64,000 bases of DNA from Arenicola marina (Eukaryota > Annelida > Polychaeta > Arenicolidae), in the NCBI GenBank assembly GCA_964019135.1, contig OZ025256.1, forward strand, positions 1,736,001 to 1,800,000, written 5' to 3'. The translations under genes were made by a program, and so were the position numbers. Below are positions 10,089-23,130 of the stretch, piece after piece. The notes beneath the pieces are model-generated. The model did not search any database, had not been told where the DNA came from, and was given only the letters and a program-made list of their open reading frames with translations. Position 1 is the first letter of the stretch. Each line of letters begins with the position of its first letter.

Positions 10089-12454
10089 TCCTTCACGGTC
10101 TGCTCACAGCTTCCTGGCTGGTATCAAGTATCTGGTTTTACTACATATTGCGATAATTGTTTGGATACTATCTACATAAAGAAATAAATGCCAAAGGAAG
10201 GAAAGTAAAGTTGAAACATGAGTTTGTTTTGTATCCCCTGTTTGTGATATTCAGCACAATCGCCGAATGCTAGATTTTGTAAAGACGAAAGAAATATTTA
10301 TCCCTTACGTATGGAAGCCCATTAGGAACAGGCAATTTTCTTGCAATGGAATTTTTTAAATTTTAATTATAATTATTTCCACTTCTAGTAAAGGATTTCC
10401 ATCCGGAATGAATTATTTAAACCGGGAATAAATGATTTAATCCTTGAATAAATGATTTAAGCGCGAATAAATGATTCAAAACTTGGATAAATTTATTTTA
10501 GTTTATTCATATGGCATACATGTGAAGAATCGACAGCGCAACACCGAATAAAGTTGTACATAGCAGGGAACATATGTGGGGTTATGGGCCAGGCGACTGC
10601 TGAGAGGGGGTTGTGGAAAGCACAAACGTACACATTTTCACAAACGTAAAAACGACCACAAACGTATCAACGCATCTGTCACAAACGTAAAAATGATTCG
10701 CTCACAAATGTAAAATATGCCTCATTACAAACATAACAAAAAATGCCTGATCATACCCCTAACAAACAAATTCTCACAGACGTAAAAATTCACTTACATC
10801 ACAAACGTAAAAACGTTTCTGCCACAAACATAAAAATTGAAGGGGAGGGAAAAAGATTTGCAAAACACTCCGTTGTGATGGAATATAATGAGTTCTTTGA
10901 TCAGGGCGGAATTCACGGAACTTTGAAATGTTCGACTGTTTAAATGGTCGACTTTGTCGAGTTTACGATCATAAGGAAATGTTGTTTTATATCTATTATG
11001 TTATTTATTATTTCACAGAATACTAGTTTTCGAGCTCAGCTTATGTCACACTGAAAATTATGGGGTTCTATATGTTTTTCGAATAACATTTTAGATATTC
11101 ATTTTCATAAGAGTTCTAGCAGTTCTAGGTGGATTCGTGATGATCCACGAATGTTCTGGCAATTATTGATTTGAGCACAAATCCTCGTGGCGTCATTGGT
11201 ATGTGATCACGTGATTCGCGCAGCGTCAACAATCATAGGACGACTATCTGTGTTCTGAACGTTGGTGAACGCCATCAAGGTCACCTTGTTTCGGTAACGT
11301 ACTTCTCACCGGTTCGCCTTGCTCTTGGCATTTGCGTCGGTGACACCACGTACCCAATTTGCCATTACTGATCAATAACTCATGTCATTCTGAACGTTTT
11401 TTTAAATCGATAGGCTGAAAGATTGAATATTAGAAATATAATGTCCATGCAAACGGTGGGCATTATTAAGAGACTATAAACTAATATTGAATTGTCGAAA
11501 AACGTCAGAGGGTGATATGTAATTACCAATGCGTTTTGGAACGAGATACAGCTGTAGACTAGATGGTCACAAACGATATGAATGAATTGAAACCGAACTA
11601 AGATAAATGTTTATTCAAGCCGGTGATAGGTGTAGCATACATCGATGGTCCCCTGTCTCTCAGTTCAATGTGCGAAGAAGGAGTAGAGGAGTACAAGGAA
11701 TTTAATTCATGTAGCCTACAGTTACTTAGCACGTTCTGAACACAATCGGTCACTGGCTAAGAAGAAATTGTCGTTAATTGTCGTCTCCATATTCGGACGA
11801 GCGGTACCCACCAGTACAGCACAAATGTAGTGCCGCCCTCCATTGAACAATTTCGTAGTTAACTGATGAATTGAGCTTCCATCTAATGCGGCAAGGGCAT
11901 TGCGACGGGCGTAAAGAGCAGATACAGTCTGTCGTAAACAGGGCTCACATAACGAGTCTTGTGACAATAACGAACCTTAAATTATAAACACTCACCGGAC
12001 CTCTACGTCATACATGGTAAATCAATATGGTTCAGTATTAAACGCGGTTCATACATGTACCTTCAGTAGTATTTATGCCCTCCAGATGACAGTTACGGCA
12101 CTGACATGTAAACAATAGTCATGATTATTCGGAAACAGTACCGCATCGTGTGTCTTGTTGAGCATATGGTGCTCCCCTGCTGCTCGCCGTTTAGAACAAG
12201 TTTTGCAGGAAGGAGATTCACAGAAAATGGAAGAAGGGAAAAGTGTAACAAAGGGGGACAGCGAGGTAAAGTCAACAGACGATGAAATATACATTCTGTT
12301 CTGAACATTGCATCAACGACTTATGTTCATGCTACAGGTCAACTACAAGTCAATACCATCACATTTCCACAGATTTATATCAGACAATAACATCATTTTT
12401 CTATGGATTTACATCACACAATGCGGTTTAAAACAAAAAATTCCTGGTTGTTAC
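10089..12454. other. Gene-free stretch with short A/T-rich tandem motifs
   Basis: No supported gene. At 10395-10510 about five copies of gaataaatgatttaa occur at intervals near 24 bp. At 10620-10850 there are about ten copies of cacaaacgtaaaaa at irregular spacing. Nothing recognisable in 10950-12450. Confidence 0.4.
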
Positions 12455-13415
12455 GCACCAGCATAGTATTTCACACCACGATCTTGTCATGGTATTGTAC
12501 TCATACACAACACTCCACACCAGGATCTCGTCATGGTATTGTACTCACACACAACACTCCACACCAAGATCTCGTCATGGCATTGTACTCACACACAACG
12601 TTCAACACCAGGATCTCGTCATGGTATTGTACTCACACACAACACTCCACACCAGGATCTCGTCATGGTATTGTACTCACACACAACGTTCAACACCAGG
12701 ATCTCGTCATGGTATTGTACTCACACACAACGTTCAACACCAGGTTCTCGTCATGGCATTGTGCTCACACACAACGTTCCACACCAGGATCTTGCCATGG
12801 CATTGTACTCACGCACAACGTTCCACACCAGGATCTCGTCATGGTATTGTACTCCCACACAACACTCCACACCAGGATCTCGTCATGGCTTTGTACTCAC
12901 ACACAACACTCCACACCAAGATCTCGTCATGGCATTGTACTCACACACAACACTCCACACCAGGATCTCGTCATGGCTTTGTACTCACACACAACACTCC
13001 ACACCAGGATCTCGTCATGGTATTGTACTCACACACAGCGTTCAACACCAGGATCTCGTCATGGTATTGTACTCACACACAACGTTCAACACCAGGTTCT
13101 CGTCATGGTATTGTGCTCACACACAACCTTCCACACCAAGATCTCGTCATGGTATTGTGCTCACACACAACCTTCCACACCGATATCTTGTCATGGTATT
13201 GTACTCACACACAACACTCCACACCAGGATCTCGTCATGGTATTGTACTCACACACAACGTTCCACACCAGGATCTCGTCATGGTATTGTACTCACACAC
13301 AACGTTCCACACCAGGATCTCGTCATGGTATTGTACTCACACACAACGTTCCACTTCAGGATCTCGTCATGGTATTGTACTCACACACAACACTCCACAC
13401 CAGGATCTCGCTGAA
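12455..13415. repeat. 44-bp minisatellite
   Basis: About 21 units of 44 bp; core ctcgtcatggtattgtactc followed by acacacaac and a variable gttcaacaccaggat. Because 44 is not a multiple of three, three units make 132 nt, and all three plus-strand frames stay open (up to about 350 codons). No gene is implied. Confidence 0.95.
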
Positions 13416-13564
13416 GCCGTTTTAGGTCATACTGCAGATGTCTATGATAGTGACCTTGATGGAGCGAGTGATGACCTCTGGGATCGGGTACTGTTGCCAC
13501 GTGTTGCTCGTAGAACAGTATCCCTCAGCCCTGGATACAAAAGAAGAACAAGTTGGTGATATCA

Positions 13565-13757
13565 TGACGGTTGGTTGGTTGTATATTCAGGAAGCTTTAA
13601 TCACTTTTGGTCATATCGCGTCAATCGGAGAAGGAAGGGAGAGTGGTGCCATGTCCCGGCGGTAAGGCGCCCCCCTCCTACCCACCCCCCCACCCTCCCG
13701 ATCCACCCGCCGTTAGGCTCTCAGTGGCCAGATCACTCTGGGCAAGCGCTCTAAATG
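13565..13757 (-). mobile_element. tRNA-derived SINE copy
   Basis: Shares its body with the better copy at 53572-53827: a gttggttggttg tail end, gtcatatcgcgtcaat, gtgccatgtccc, then the tRNA-like head with ccgttaggctctcag and agcgctcta. It has a C-rich replacement in the middle and a worn head. Confidence 0.7.
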
Positions 13758-14543
13758 ACGGTGGTGGCACTTTAAGCTCATTTCTAAATAATTCATGTAT
13801 GTATGCAAGAGAGCAAAGTTCGCAATTGATATGAATCATTGGGTCACGTGATGCAACCTAGAACTAGTGTTAGAACTGAATTGGAACATGTATTCCTAGA
13901 TAACCGATAGTGGAAGTTCACAAGATGCATCGATGTTACAAACAACACGAATCTAAGGTGTTGACAAGTAAGTGATAATTATCATACCGCTCCCAGCAGC
14001 CCATGCTTTATGCTAAATAGTTCACTTTGCAAGCCCTTGGTCTTCTTGAGACATGTTCACACTTAGCTTGTCATACAATAATAGGGCACATACAGCGAGT
14101 TAACGTGGTAGGGAATAGTAGAGATCGAAGAAATCTGAGGTGATCACAGGCTGGCATGGTACCGTTCATTTTGCTATCGACATCAAAATCAGCTTAGTAC
14201 GACAGATCTGACATGACGTCAAACCTGAAGCGCTTGCCTCATGTTTGAACTGTGACAAAAACACTCCTTTTGCCGCTGTATTTATATTTTCTGAGTTCCA
14301 TACGGGAGGTTCTCCACAGTAGTCACGTCCATTTAAGATTGGCAAGGAGTCGTACTGACTTTTTCAGAATTTGAGTTTAGTAGCGGCGCCAGGCATCATT
14401 AAATAAACATAAAGTGATGCTTGCGCTTCCGCAGACTGGCGTTGAGCTGTAGCATGCAGAGCACATTTTATGTCACACGCGGCCATGGACTGAGGGGGAA
14501 TTCAAACTGAATTGCCAGAGATACGCAGTTCGTCGTAGTTTAC
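13758..14543. other. Gene-free stretch
   Basis: Downstream (minus orientation) of the second discoidin exon at 14544. I looked for the expected second half-domain exon and found none. One perfect TGACGTCA lies at 14214-14221. Confidence 0.3.
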
Positions 14544-15524
14544 CTGCGAGACGTAGCCGCCATCAATCTCAAATTGCACTGCACTGTTTTGAGCTTCTTG
14601 ATAACAGCGGTTCACCAGATCGATCTCTATGACTGTGATGACGCGTGGAAAGTCCAGTTGGACCCATTCGCCGACAACGCAAGCGAGAGATGCCCACTCC
14701 GCTTCCAAAGTCAGGTCGTCGTCAAATATCCGCTGACACCGGAAGTCGTCACTGGACTGAGACGAGGCAGTGCAGGTGCTCGTGGAGGCCACGTCCTCCG
14801 CGTAGAGCGCTGCTCGTCACAAAACGAAAGGTAATCACTGTCAAGGAATTATTCGGAATAATTCGACACATCGCAAAGTGAAATTTTTGGTTTTGTCATG
14901 GCGACATCAATATCTCAATAACCGCTGATTTACGATAAATTCACTGGCATTATATATGTGGATGCCTAGAGATCATCATGTCGGAGTGCTTTCATGTCGC
15001 AATTAATTAGAATTGTTGTAAATATGTTTAGACGTACCTGTTGCTAAAGTTTGTGACGAAGCACATTTTTTTTCCTCCATATTAGCAATACATGTGAAGA
15101 AAGTGGTACAGTCCTGTTAAATGTGCATTGTAATATTCCAATGTAGTTGCATTTGTAACTGGCAGATTATTTGTCTAAGTAACTTTAAGACAGTGTAGAG
15201 TCATACTGATGCCAAGGTATAAGAAAACAAATTAAGTACTACGCCATAACAATATGACATCGCTGCAGCTAACAACTCTGCAACGTTGATGTTAAACGAT
15301 ATTCACTTTACCCACTCGTATTTGCGACTTCGCAAGCTCCAATGAATTACCTTCTGCGCACGTCTCACGGGCGAATTCGTCCCGACGTGCACAGCTGGTA
15401 GACTGGTCCACAATTGAACACGTGCCACCATGATGACAAGGGTTTGGTTCGCACGTGAGAGAAGTAACAATGCAGATGAAGTTGACGTGCCCATTTGGAC
15501 AATTTCAGCGCAGATTCCTGGTTA

Positions 15525-15765
15525 TCACTTATTCACCCTTACCTGGTCACCCACACAGTCAGATATTCCTGGCTATCACTTATTCACCCTTACCTGGCCA
15601 CCCACGCAGTCAGAGATTTCTGGCTATCACTTATTCACGCTTACTTGGCCACCCGGATGATAAGGAATCTTTTGGACCTAGGAGTTATCTGGCTATCACT
15701 TATTCACGCTTACTTGGCCGCCCATCAACGATAAGTTTGTCGGATCCCGTTTAGAAACCCTTACC
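15525..15765. repeat. Tandem copies of an exon-intron junction
   Basis: About four imperfect units of 45-60 bp with core cacttattcacccttacctg. On the minus strand each carries CCAGGTAAG, the donor of the second-half discoidin exon at 15765. The repeat appears to have grown from the splice donor into the intron. Confidence 0.7.
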
Positions 15766-16352
15766 TGGCCGCCCCCACAGCTTCATAGATGCCGTTGTTG
15801 TACTGTGTATACACGCTGACGATTGTAATCTTGATAAAGTCTGTCACTGCGGGACGCAGGTTGAACTCCTGGTTGTTGGCCGAAGGGTCACATCCGTTGA
15901 CCCCTGTGTCCAAGAGGACGACATGCACGTGGACAGTGCGACACGAAATATGAGATCCGTCAAGCGTACCTTGAGAAGAAAGACGAAACTCGGGGTGATA
16001 GGTGAAACTTGAAGATCGACCCGGTTATAGGTCGAAACGTCACCGCCCGTCAGTCGTTTGGCGTGTCGAGGCTATATAATGTGATTGACCATGTTAAAGC
16101 GTGATTATTTTCTAGCCTCCAAACTACGGGTTCGATTTCGATGCCATTTGGCAAACATGATGTCAGTAACATGGGTACATATTCCACCACATATGGGTCA
16201 CCTGCCTGCATTCATGTGGTCACAGCAAAGTTTGATCATCTAATAACTCGAAAACGATATCTGTGAGGTAAAATCTAAATCAACGACACGTTGCGCCTCT
16301 CTGTATATCTCTAGACCTACTATCAACGGCATAACACGGGAAAACATGTTTC

Positions 16353-16450
16353 CTGACCTTGACCTTGTTGTGACCTTGGCCTTGTTGTGACATTGAACTT
16401 GTTGTGACCTTGACCTGTTGTGACCTTGACCTTGAATGTGTGACCTTGAG
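16353..16450. promoter_or_regulatory. Cluster of nuclear-receptor half-sites (TGACCT)
   Basis: Nine or so TGACCT or close variants in about 100 bp, many as TGACCTTGACC, which on the minus strand gives TCAAGGTCA, the extended half-site bound by ERR/SF-1/FTZ-F1 receptors. It is also a short tandem repeat (gttgtgacct), so function is inferred only. Confidence 0.4.
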
Positions 16451-16559
16451 CAAAATAGTCATTTGAAGCGTGTCGTCTTAATTATTGACCTATAAACTTG
16501 ACCAGTATTGATTAACAAAAATTACCCTCTATAATATGGCATAGGTGCTATTCAATTGT

Positions 16560-16645
16560 TCGACAACTATGGCATGTCGTTACCAACAGAAACAGGCTGA
16601 ATACGCCGTTAGGACTCAATCAAATCAAATCAGCCATCAGAAACA
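16560..16645 (+). mobile_element. 3' end of a LINE with ATCAA tail
   Basis: A short piece with caggctgaatacgccgttag and an (ATCAA)n tail, matching the 3' terminus of the LINE fragment at 2158-2897 in opposite orientation. Extreme 5' truncation. Confidence 0.55.
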
Positions 16646-17688
16646 CTCTGACATAAGACGAAGTATATCGTAACGATCGTGTGCAATATGTGCGGCCAGG
16701 CTTGCTTCCCGATCATTCCTTGAACAACCGGAACAACGGTCAAAGCATCGTTCGGTCAACAGCTCACACGGTCAAATCGCGTACCAGCCGACGAATTATC
16801 ACTACATCCATCTTGCGAACATATCATTAGAGCAATCGTGCGTCATAGCGTCATGCATACAAGCCACACATAAATTCAACATTCAACATTTTTTAACTGA
16901 ATTGTCTATCTCTAAACTGTCGGATCTGAATAATTACAACACAAGACACAAGGATCTGTTAGTTACACTATGAAGCATAGGTTTGCGGAACAATGTTCGA
17001 GATATCGCGTTGCCAGATGTATAAACCAAATGCCAGATATTATATTGAATAAGATTGAGACACATGTACTGGACGGATTTTAAAAATATATCAAACATTT
17101 CTTAGTAGTGAGAGGTATTCTCTGGAATGTCATTTAGTTAATTGTTATATTTGTAAAAATGATTAGGTTATTAGAGGTCCTCCCCTGTTTTATATATGTC
17201 TAGAAATGGGCTATGTGTAAATTTTTTATTTATTTCTCGCAAGATTCCTACATTTACATACATATAAGTGCAATGTAACCCCATTTATGTTGTCCCATAC
17301 CTGTTCCATTACGATTAAGCGATGATTTTACTCTTAATATGAGTCTCCAGAGTAAGAAAGGGTTAAGTTATCACGTTGTTTTGTACTTTATGTTTGTCTG
17401 CATTCGATCTTGCTCAAATAAATTATATTAAATTGAATTGAATTGGACATTGTCATAATGCAAACACTAAAGTCAACATGATCATCTCAACGATGATTGG
17501 CTGAAATGCTCGACGCTGATTGGTTGACATTTCCCGAATAGTGACGGTGATCGAAACTTTAGAACATGCGCTCAGCTTATAATGCGTTGAAAACCGGTCC
17601 TCCAATTGATGGGTTGGTTGAAAAGTTGATTTCGTGCAATGAACTTTACAACGTATTGCATCGTGTGAAAAGGGCATTACACACTCGC
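16646..17688. other. Intronic or intergenic A/T-rich stretch
   Basis: Lies between the first and later exon segments of the discoidin-EGF locus (the LINE tail and half-site cluster are just left of it). No coding segment recognised. Confidence 0.3.
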
Positions 17689-18024
17689 TATTTGGAACGA
17701 ATCGTCAGCGAAGAACAACTGAAGCTCACGGCTCTGTTCAACACTGGAGCAACGCTGCATGATGTCGACCCCCTCCAGGACGTGGGTGACGGGGAGGTTG
17801 AGCTGGATCCACTCCCCCACTCCGCCATAGTATGAGGCCCATGCGTTGGGGCCCTGAGCATATAACCCGTCGAAGGCCTTGTCACATGTGTAATCTGGAA
17901 TCTCTCTGGATGCGGTGCAGGTCACCCCGGCCATGTCCAGACTTGCACCTAACGGCAACCAATGGATGTCATAGATATACAGAAAAGGAAATGGCGGGCA
18001 CTGTCAGACACAACTAATGCACTT

Positions 18025-21000
18025 GGGCGGTAAACACCACCATTACACGTGTGGGGGGGGGGGGGGGGATAAACACCACCATTACATATAAACACCACCA
18101 TTACATATAAACACTACCATTACACGTGTGGGGGGGGGGGATAAGCACCACCATTACATATAAACACCACCATTACACGCGGGGGGGGGGGGTAAACACC
18201 ACCATTGGTAGAAATCACCATTACACGTGGGGGACGGTAAACACCACCATTACACGTGGGGAGCGGTAAACACTACCATTACACGTGGGGGACGGTAAAC
18301 ACCACCATTACACGTGGGGGACGGTAAACACCACCATTACAGGTGGGGGACGGTAAACACTACCATTACACGTGGGGGACGGTAAACACCACCATTACAC
18401 GTGGGGGGCGGTAAACACCACCATTGTTAGAAATCACCATTACACGTGGGGGACGGTAAACACTACCATTGTTAGAAATCACCATTACACGTGGGGGACG
18501 GTAAACACCACCATTACACGTGGGGGACGGTAAACACCACCATGACACGTGGGGGACGGTAAACACCACCATTACACGTGGGGGACGGTAAACACCACCA
18601 TTGTTAGAAATCACCATTACACGTGGGGGACGGTAAACACTACCATTGTTAGAAATCACCATTACACGTGGGGGACGGTAAACACCACCATTACACGTGG
18701 GGGACGGTAAACACCACCATTACACGTGGGGGACGGTAAACACCACCATTGTTAGAAATCACCATTACACGTGGGGGACGGTAAACACTACCATTGTTAG
18801 AAATCACCATTACACGTGGGGGACGGTAAACACCACCATTACACGTGGGGGACGGTAAACACCACCATTGTTAGAAATCACCATTACACGTGGGGGACGG
18901 TAAACACTACCATTACACGTGGGGGACGGTAAACACCACCATTACACGTGGGGACGGTAAACACCACCATTGTTAGAAATCACCATTACACGTGGGGGAC
19001 GGTAAACACTACCATTGTTAGAAATCACCATTACACGTGGGGGACGGTAAACACCACCATTACGCGTGGGGGGCGGTAAACACCACCATTACACGTGGGG
19101 GACGGTAAACACCACCATTGTTAGAAATCACCATTACACGTGGGGGACGGTAAACACTACCATTACACGTGGGGGACGGTAAACACCACCATTACACGTG
19201 GGGGACGGTAAACACTACCATTACACGTGGGGGACGGTAAACACCACCATTACACGTGGGGGGCGGTAAACACCACCATTACACGTGGGGGACGGTAAAC
19301 ACTACCATTACACGTGGGGGACGGTAAACACCACCATTACACGTGGGGGACGGTAAACACTACCATTACACGTGGGGGACGGTAAACACTACCATTACAC
19401 GTGGGGGACGGTAAACACCACCATTACACGTGGGGGACGGTAAACACTACCATTACACGTGGGGGACGGTAAACACCACCATTACACGTGGGGGACGGTA
19501 AACACCACCATTGTTAGAAATCACCATTACACGTGGGGGACGGTAAACACTACCATTACACGTGGGGGACGGTAAACACCACCATTGGTAGAAATCACCA
19601 TTACACGTGGGGGACGGTAAACACCACCATTACACGTGGGGGACGGTAAACACCACCATTACACGTGGGGGACGGTAAACACTACCATTACACGTGGGGG
19701 ACGGTAAACACCACCATTACACGTGGGGGACGGTAAACACCACCATTGTTAGAAATCACCATTACACGTGGGGGACGGTAAACACTACCATTACACGTGG
19801 GGAGCGGTAAACACTACCATTACACGTGGGGGACGGTAAACACCACCATTACACGTGGGGGACGGTAAACACCACCATTACGCGTGGGGGACGGTAAACA
19901 CTACCATTGTTAGAAATCACCATTACACGTGGGGGACGGTAAACACCACCATTACACGTGGGGGGCGGTAAACACTACCATTACACGTGGGGGACGGTAA
20001 ACACTACCATTACACGTTGGGAGCGGTAAACACTACCATTACACGTGGGGGACGGTAAACACCACCATTACACGTGGGGAGCGGTAAACACTACCATTAC
20101 ACGTGGGGGACGGTAAACACCACCATTACACGTGGGGAGCGGTAAACACTACCATTAAACGTGGGGGACGGTAAACACCACCATTACACGTGGGGGACGG
20201 TAAACACTACCATTACACGTGGGGGACGGTAAACACTACCATTACACGTGGGGGGCGGTAAACACCACCATTACACGTGGGGGACGGTAAACACCACCAT
20301 TACACGTGGGGGACGGTAAACACTACCATTACACGTGGGGAGCGGTAAACACTACCATTACACGTGGGGGACGGTAAACACCACCATTACACGTGGGGAG
20401 CGGTAAATACTACCATTACACGTGGGGGACGGTAAACACCACCATTACACGTGGGGGACGGTAAACACTACCATTACACGTGGGGGACGGTAAACACCGC
20501 CATTACACGTGGGGGACGGTAAACACCACCATTACACGTGGGGGACGGTAAACACCACCATTACACGTGGGGGACGGTAAACACTACCATTACACGTGGG
20601 GAGCGGTAAACACTACCATTACACGTGGGGGACGGTAAACACCACCATTACACGTGGGGGGCGGTAAACACCACCATTACACGTGGGGGGCGGTAAACAC
20701 TACCATTACACGTGGGGGGCGGTAAACACCACCATTACACGTGGGGGGCGGTAAACACCACCATTACGCGTGGGGGGCGGTAAACACCACCATTACGCGT
20801 GGGGGACGGTAAACACCACCATTGTTAGAAATCACCATTACACGTGGGGGACGGTAAACACTACCATTACACGTGGGGGACGGTAAACACTACCATTACA
20901 CGTGGGGGGCGGTAAACACCACCATTACGCGTGGGGGACGGTAAACACCACCATTGTTAGAAATCACCATTACACGTGGGGGACGGTAAACACTACCATT

Positions 21001-23130
21001 ACACGTGGGGAGCGGTAAACACTACCATTACACGTGGGGGGCGGTAAACACTACCATTACACGTGGGGGACGGTAAACACCACCATTACACGTGGGGGAC
21101 GGTAAACACCACCATTACACGTGGGAGACGGTAAACACCACCATTACACGTGGGTGACGGTAGACACCACCATTACACGTGGGGGACGGTAGACACCACC
21201 ATTACACGTGGGGGGCGGTAAACACCACCATTACACGTGGGGGACGGTAAACACCACCATTACACGTGGGGGACGGTAAACACCACCATTGCACGTGGGG
21301 GACGGTAAACACCACCATTACACGTGGGGGACGGTAAACACCACCATTACACGTGGGGGACGGTAAACACCACCATTACACGTGGGGGACGGTAAACACC
21401 ACCATTACACGTGGGGGACGGTAAACACCACCATTACACGTGGGGGACGGTAAACACCACCATTACACGTGGGGGACGGTAAACACCACCATTACACGTG
21501 GGGGACGGTAAACACCACCATTACACGTGGGGGACGGTAAACACCACCATTACACGTGGGGGACGGTAAACACCACCATTACACGTGGGGGACGGTAAAC
21601 ACCACCATTACACGTGGGGGGCGGTAAACACCACCATTACACGTGGGGGACGGTAAACACCACCATTACACGTGGGGGACGGTAAACACCACCATTACAC
21701 GTGGGGGACGGTAAACACCACCATTACACGTGGGGGACGGTAAACACCACCATTACACGTGGGGGACGGTAAACACCACCATTACACGTGGGGGACGGTA
21801 AACACCACCATTACACGTGGGGGACGGTAAACACCACCATTACACGTGGGGGACGGTAAACACCACCATTACACGTGGGGGACGGTAAACACTACCATTG
21901 TTAGAAATCACCATTACACGTGGGGGACGGTAAACACCACCATTACACGTGGGGAGCGGTAAACACCACCATTACACGTGGGGGACGGTAAACACCACCA
22001 TTACACGTGGGGAGCGGTAAACACCACCATTACACGTGGGGGACGGTAAACACCACCACTACACGTGGGGGGCGGTAAACACCACCATTACGCGTGGGGG
22101 ACGGTAAACACCACCATTGTTAGACACCACCATTACACGTGGGGTGCGGTAAACACCACCATTGGTAGAAATCACCATTACACGTGGGGGACGGTAAACA
22201 CTACCATTACACGTGGGGGACGGTAAACACTACCATTACACGTGGGGGGCGGTAAACACCACCATTACGCGTGGGGGACGGTAAACACCACCATTGTTAG
22301 ACACCACCATTACACGTGGGGGGGGGCGTTAAACACCACCATTGGTAGACTCCATCATTACACCTGGGGGATTGTAAACACTACCATTACACGTGGCGGT
22401 GGGGGCGGTAAACACCACCATTGGTAGACACCACCATTACACGCGGGGGACGGTAAACACCACCATTACACATGTGGGGAGAGCGGTAAACACCACCATT
22501 GGTAGACACCACCATTACACGTGGGGGACGGTAAACACTACCATTACACGTGAGGGGGGCGGTAAACACCACCATTGGTAGACACCACCATTACATGTGG
22601 GGGACGGTAAACACTACTATTACACGTGGGGGACGGTAAACACTACCATTACACGTGGGGGACGGTAAACACCAGCATTACACGTGGGGGACGGTAAACA
22701 CTACTATTACACGTGAGGGGGGGGGCGGTAAACACCACCTTTGTAGACACCACCATTACACGTGGGTGGGGGCGGTAAACACCACCATCACACGTTTGTG
22801 ACGGCAAACACCACCATTACACGTGGGGGGGGGTAAACACCACCATTGGTAGACATCACCATTACACGTGGGGGACGGTAAACACCACCATTACACGTGG
22901 GGGACGGTAAACACTACCATTACACGTGGGGGACGGTAAACACCACCATTACACGTGGCGGTGGGGGCGGTAAACACCACCATTGGTAGACATCACCATT
23001 ACACGTTTGTGACGGCAAACACCACCATTACACGTTTGTGACGGTAGACACCACCATTACACGTGGGTGGGGGCGGTAAACACCACCATCACACGTTTGT
23101 GACGGTAGACACCACCATTACACGCTGGTT
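18025..23130. repeat. 5.1-kb array of the 29-bp E-box minisatellite
   Basis: Roughly 170 units of 29 bp, core cacgtgggggacggtaaac, most carrying the E-box palindrome CACGTG. A variant ending attgttagaaatcaccatta recurs every few units and builds a higher-order pattern in 18400-19600. The block 21240-21880 is nearly homogeneous; the right end after about 22100 is degenerate with G-runs. Same family as 1161-3470. It sits just upstream (minus orientation) of the exon at 17689-17948, as the other array sits upstream of the paralogous exon at 616-875. Confidence 0.97.

Larger units (their letters stand above)
14544..17948 (-). pseudogene. Discoidin-EGF-discoidin gene fragment, probably decaying
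   Basis: Exon-like segments on the minus strand: 17689-17948 (half-domain, 260 nt, the same length and acceptor phase as its paralogue 616-875: GVTCTASREIPDYTCDKAFDG, GVGEWIQLNLP, ELQLFFADDS), 15765-15903 (second half: NQEFNLRPAVTDFIKIT, VSVYTQYNNG), 15351-15454 (EGF: CEPNPCHHGGTC) and 14544-14812 (second discoidin half: EWASLACVVGEWVQLDFP, donor CAG|GTAAAC). Phases chain from 15903 to 14544. Faults: the donor of the first exon reads GC (ATA|GCGAGT); the EGF exon is preceded by a pyrimidine tract ending AC where AG is expected; the fifth EGF cysteine is Arg (CGT); and the first two segments need an extra micro-exon (perhaps 19 nt near 15970-15990) to keep frame. No signal-peptide exon was found upstream. 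Family role would be extracellular binding. Pseudogene or non-canonical splicing both remain possible. Confidence 0.5.

Noticed and set aside
12403-13559. Three overlapping long frames, each looking like a His/Thr-rich repeat protein
   Set aside because: All three frames of one 44-bp array give the same peptides, so no single frame is selected.
18025-23130. Possible centromeric satellite
   Set aside because: Unit length of 29 bp, local extent, and association with one gene family fit a minisatellite better; nothing shows centromere function.
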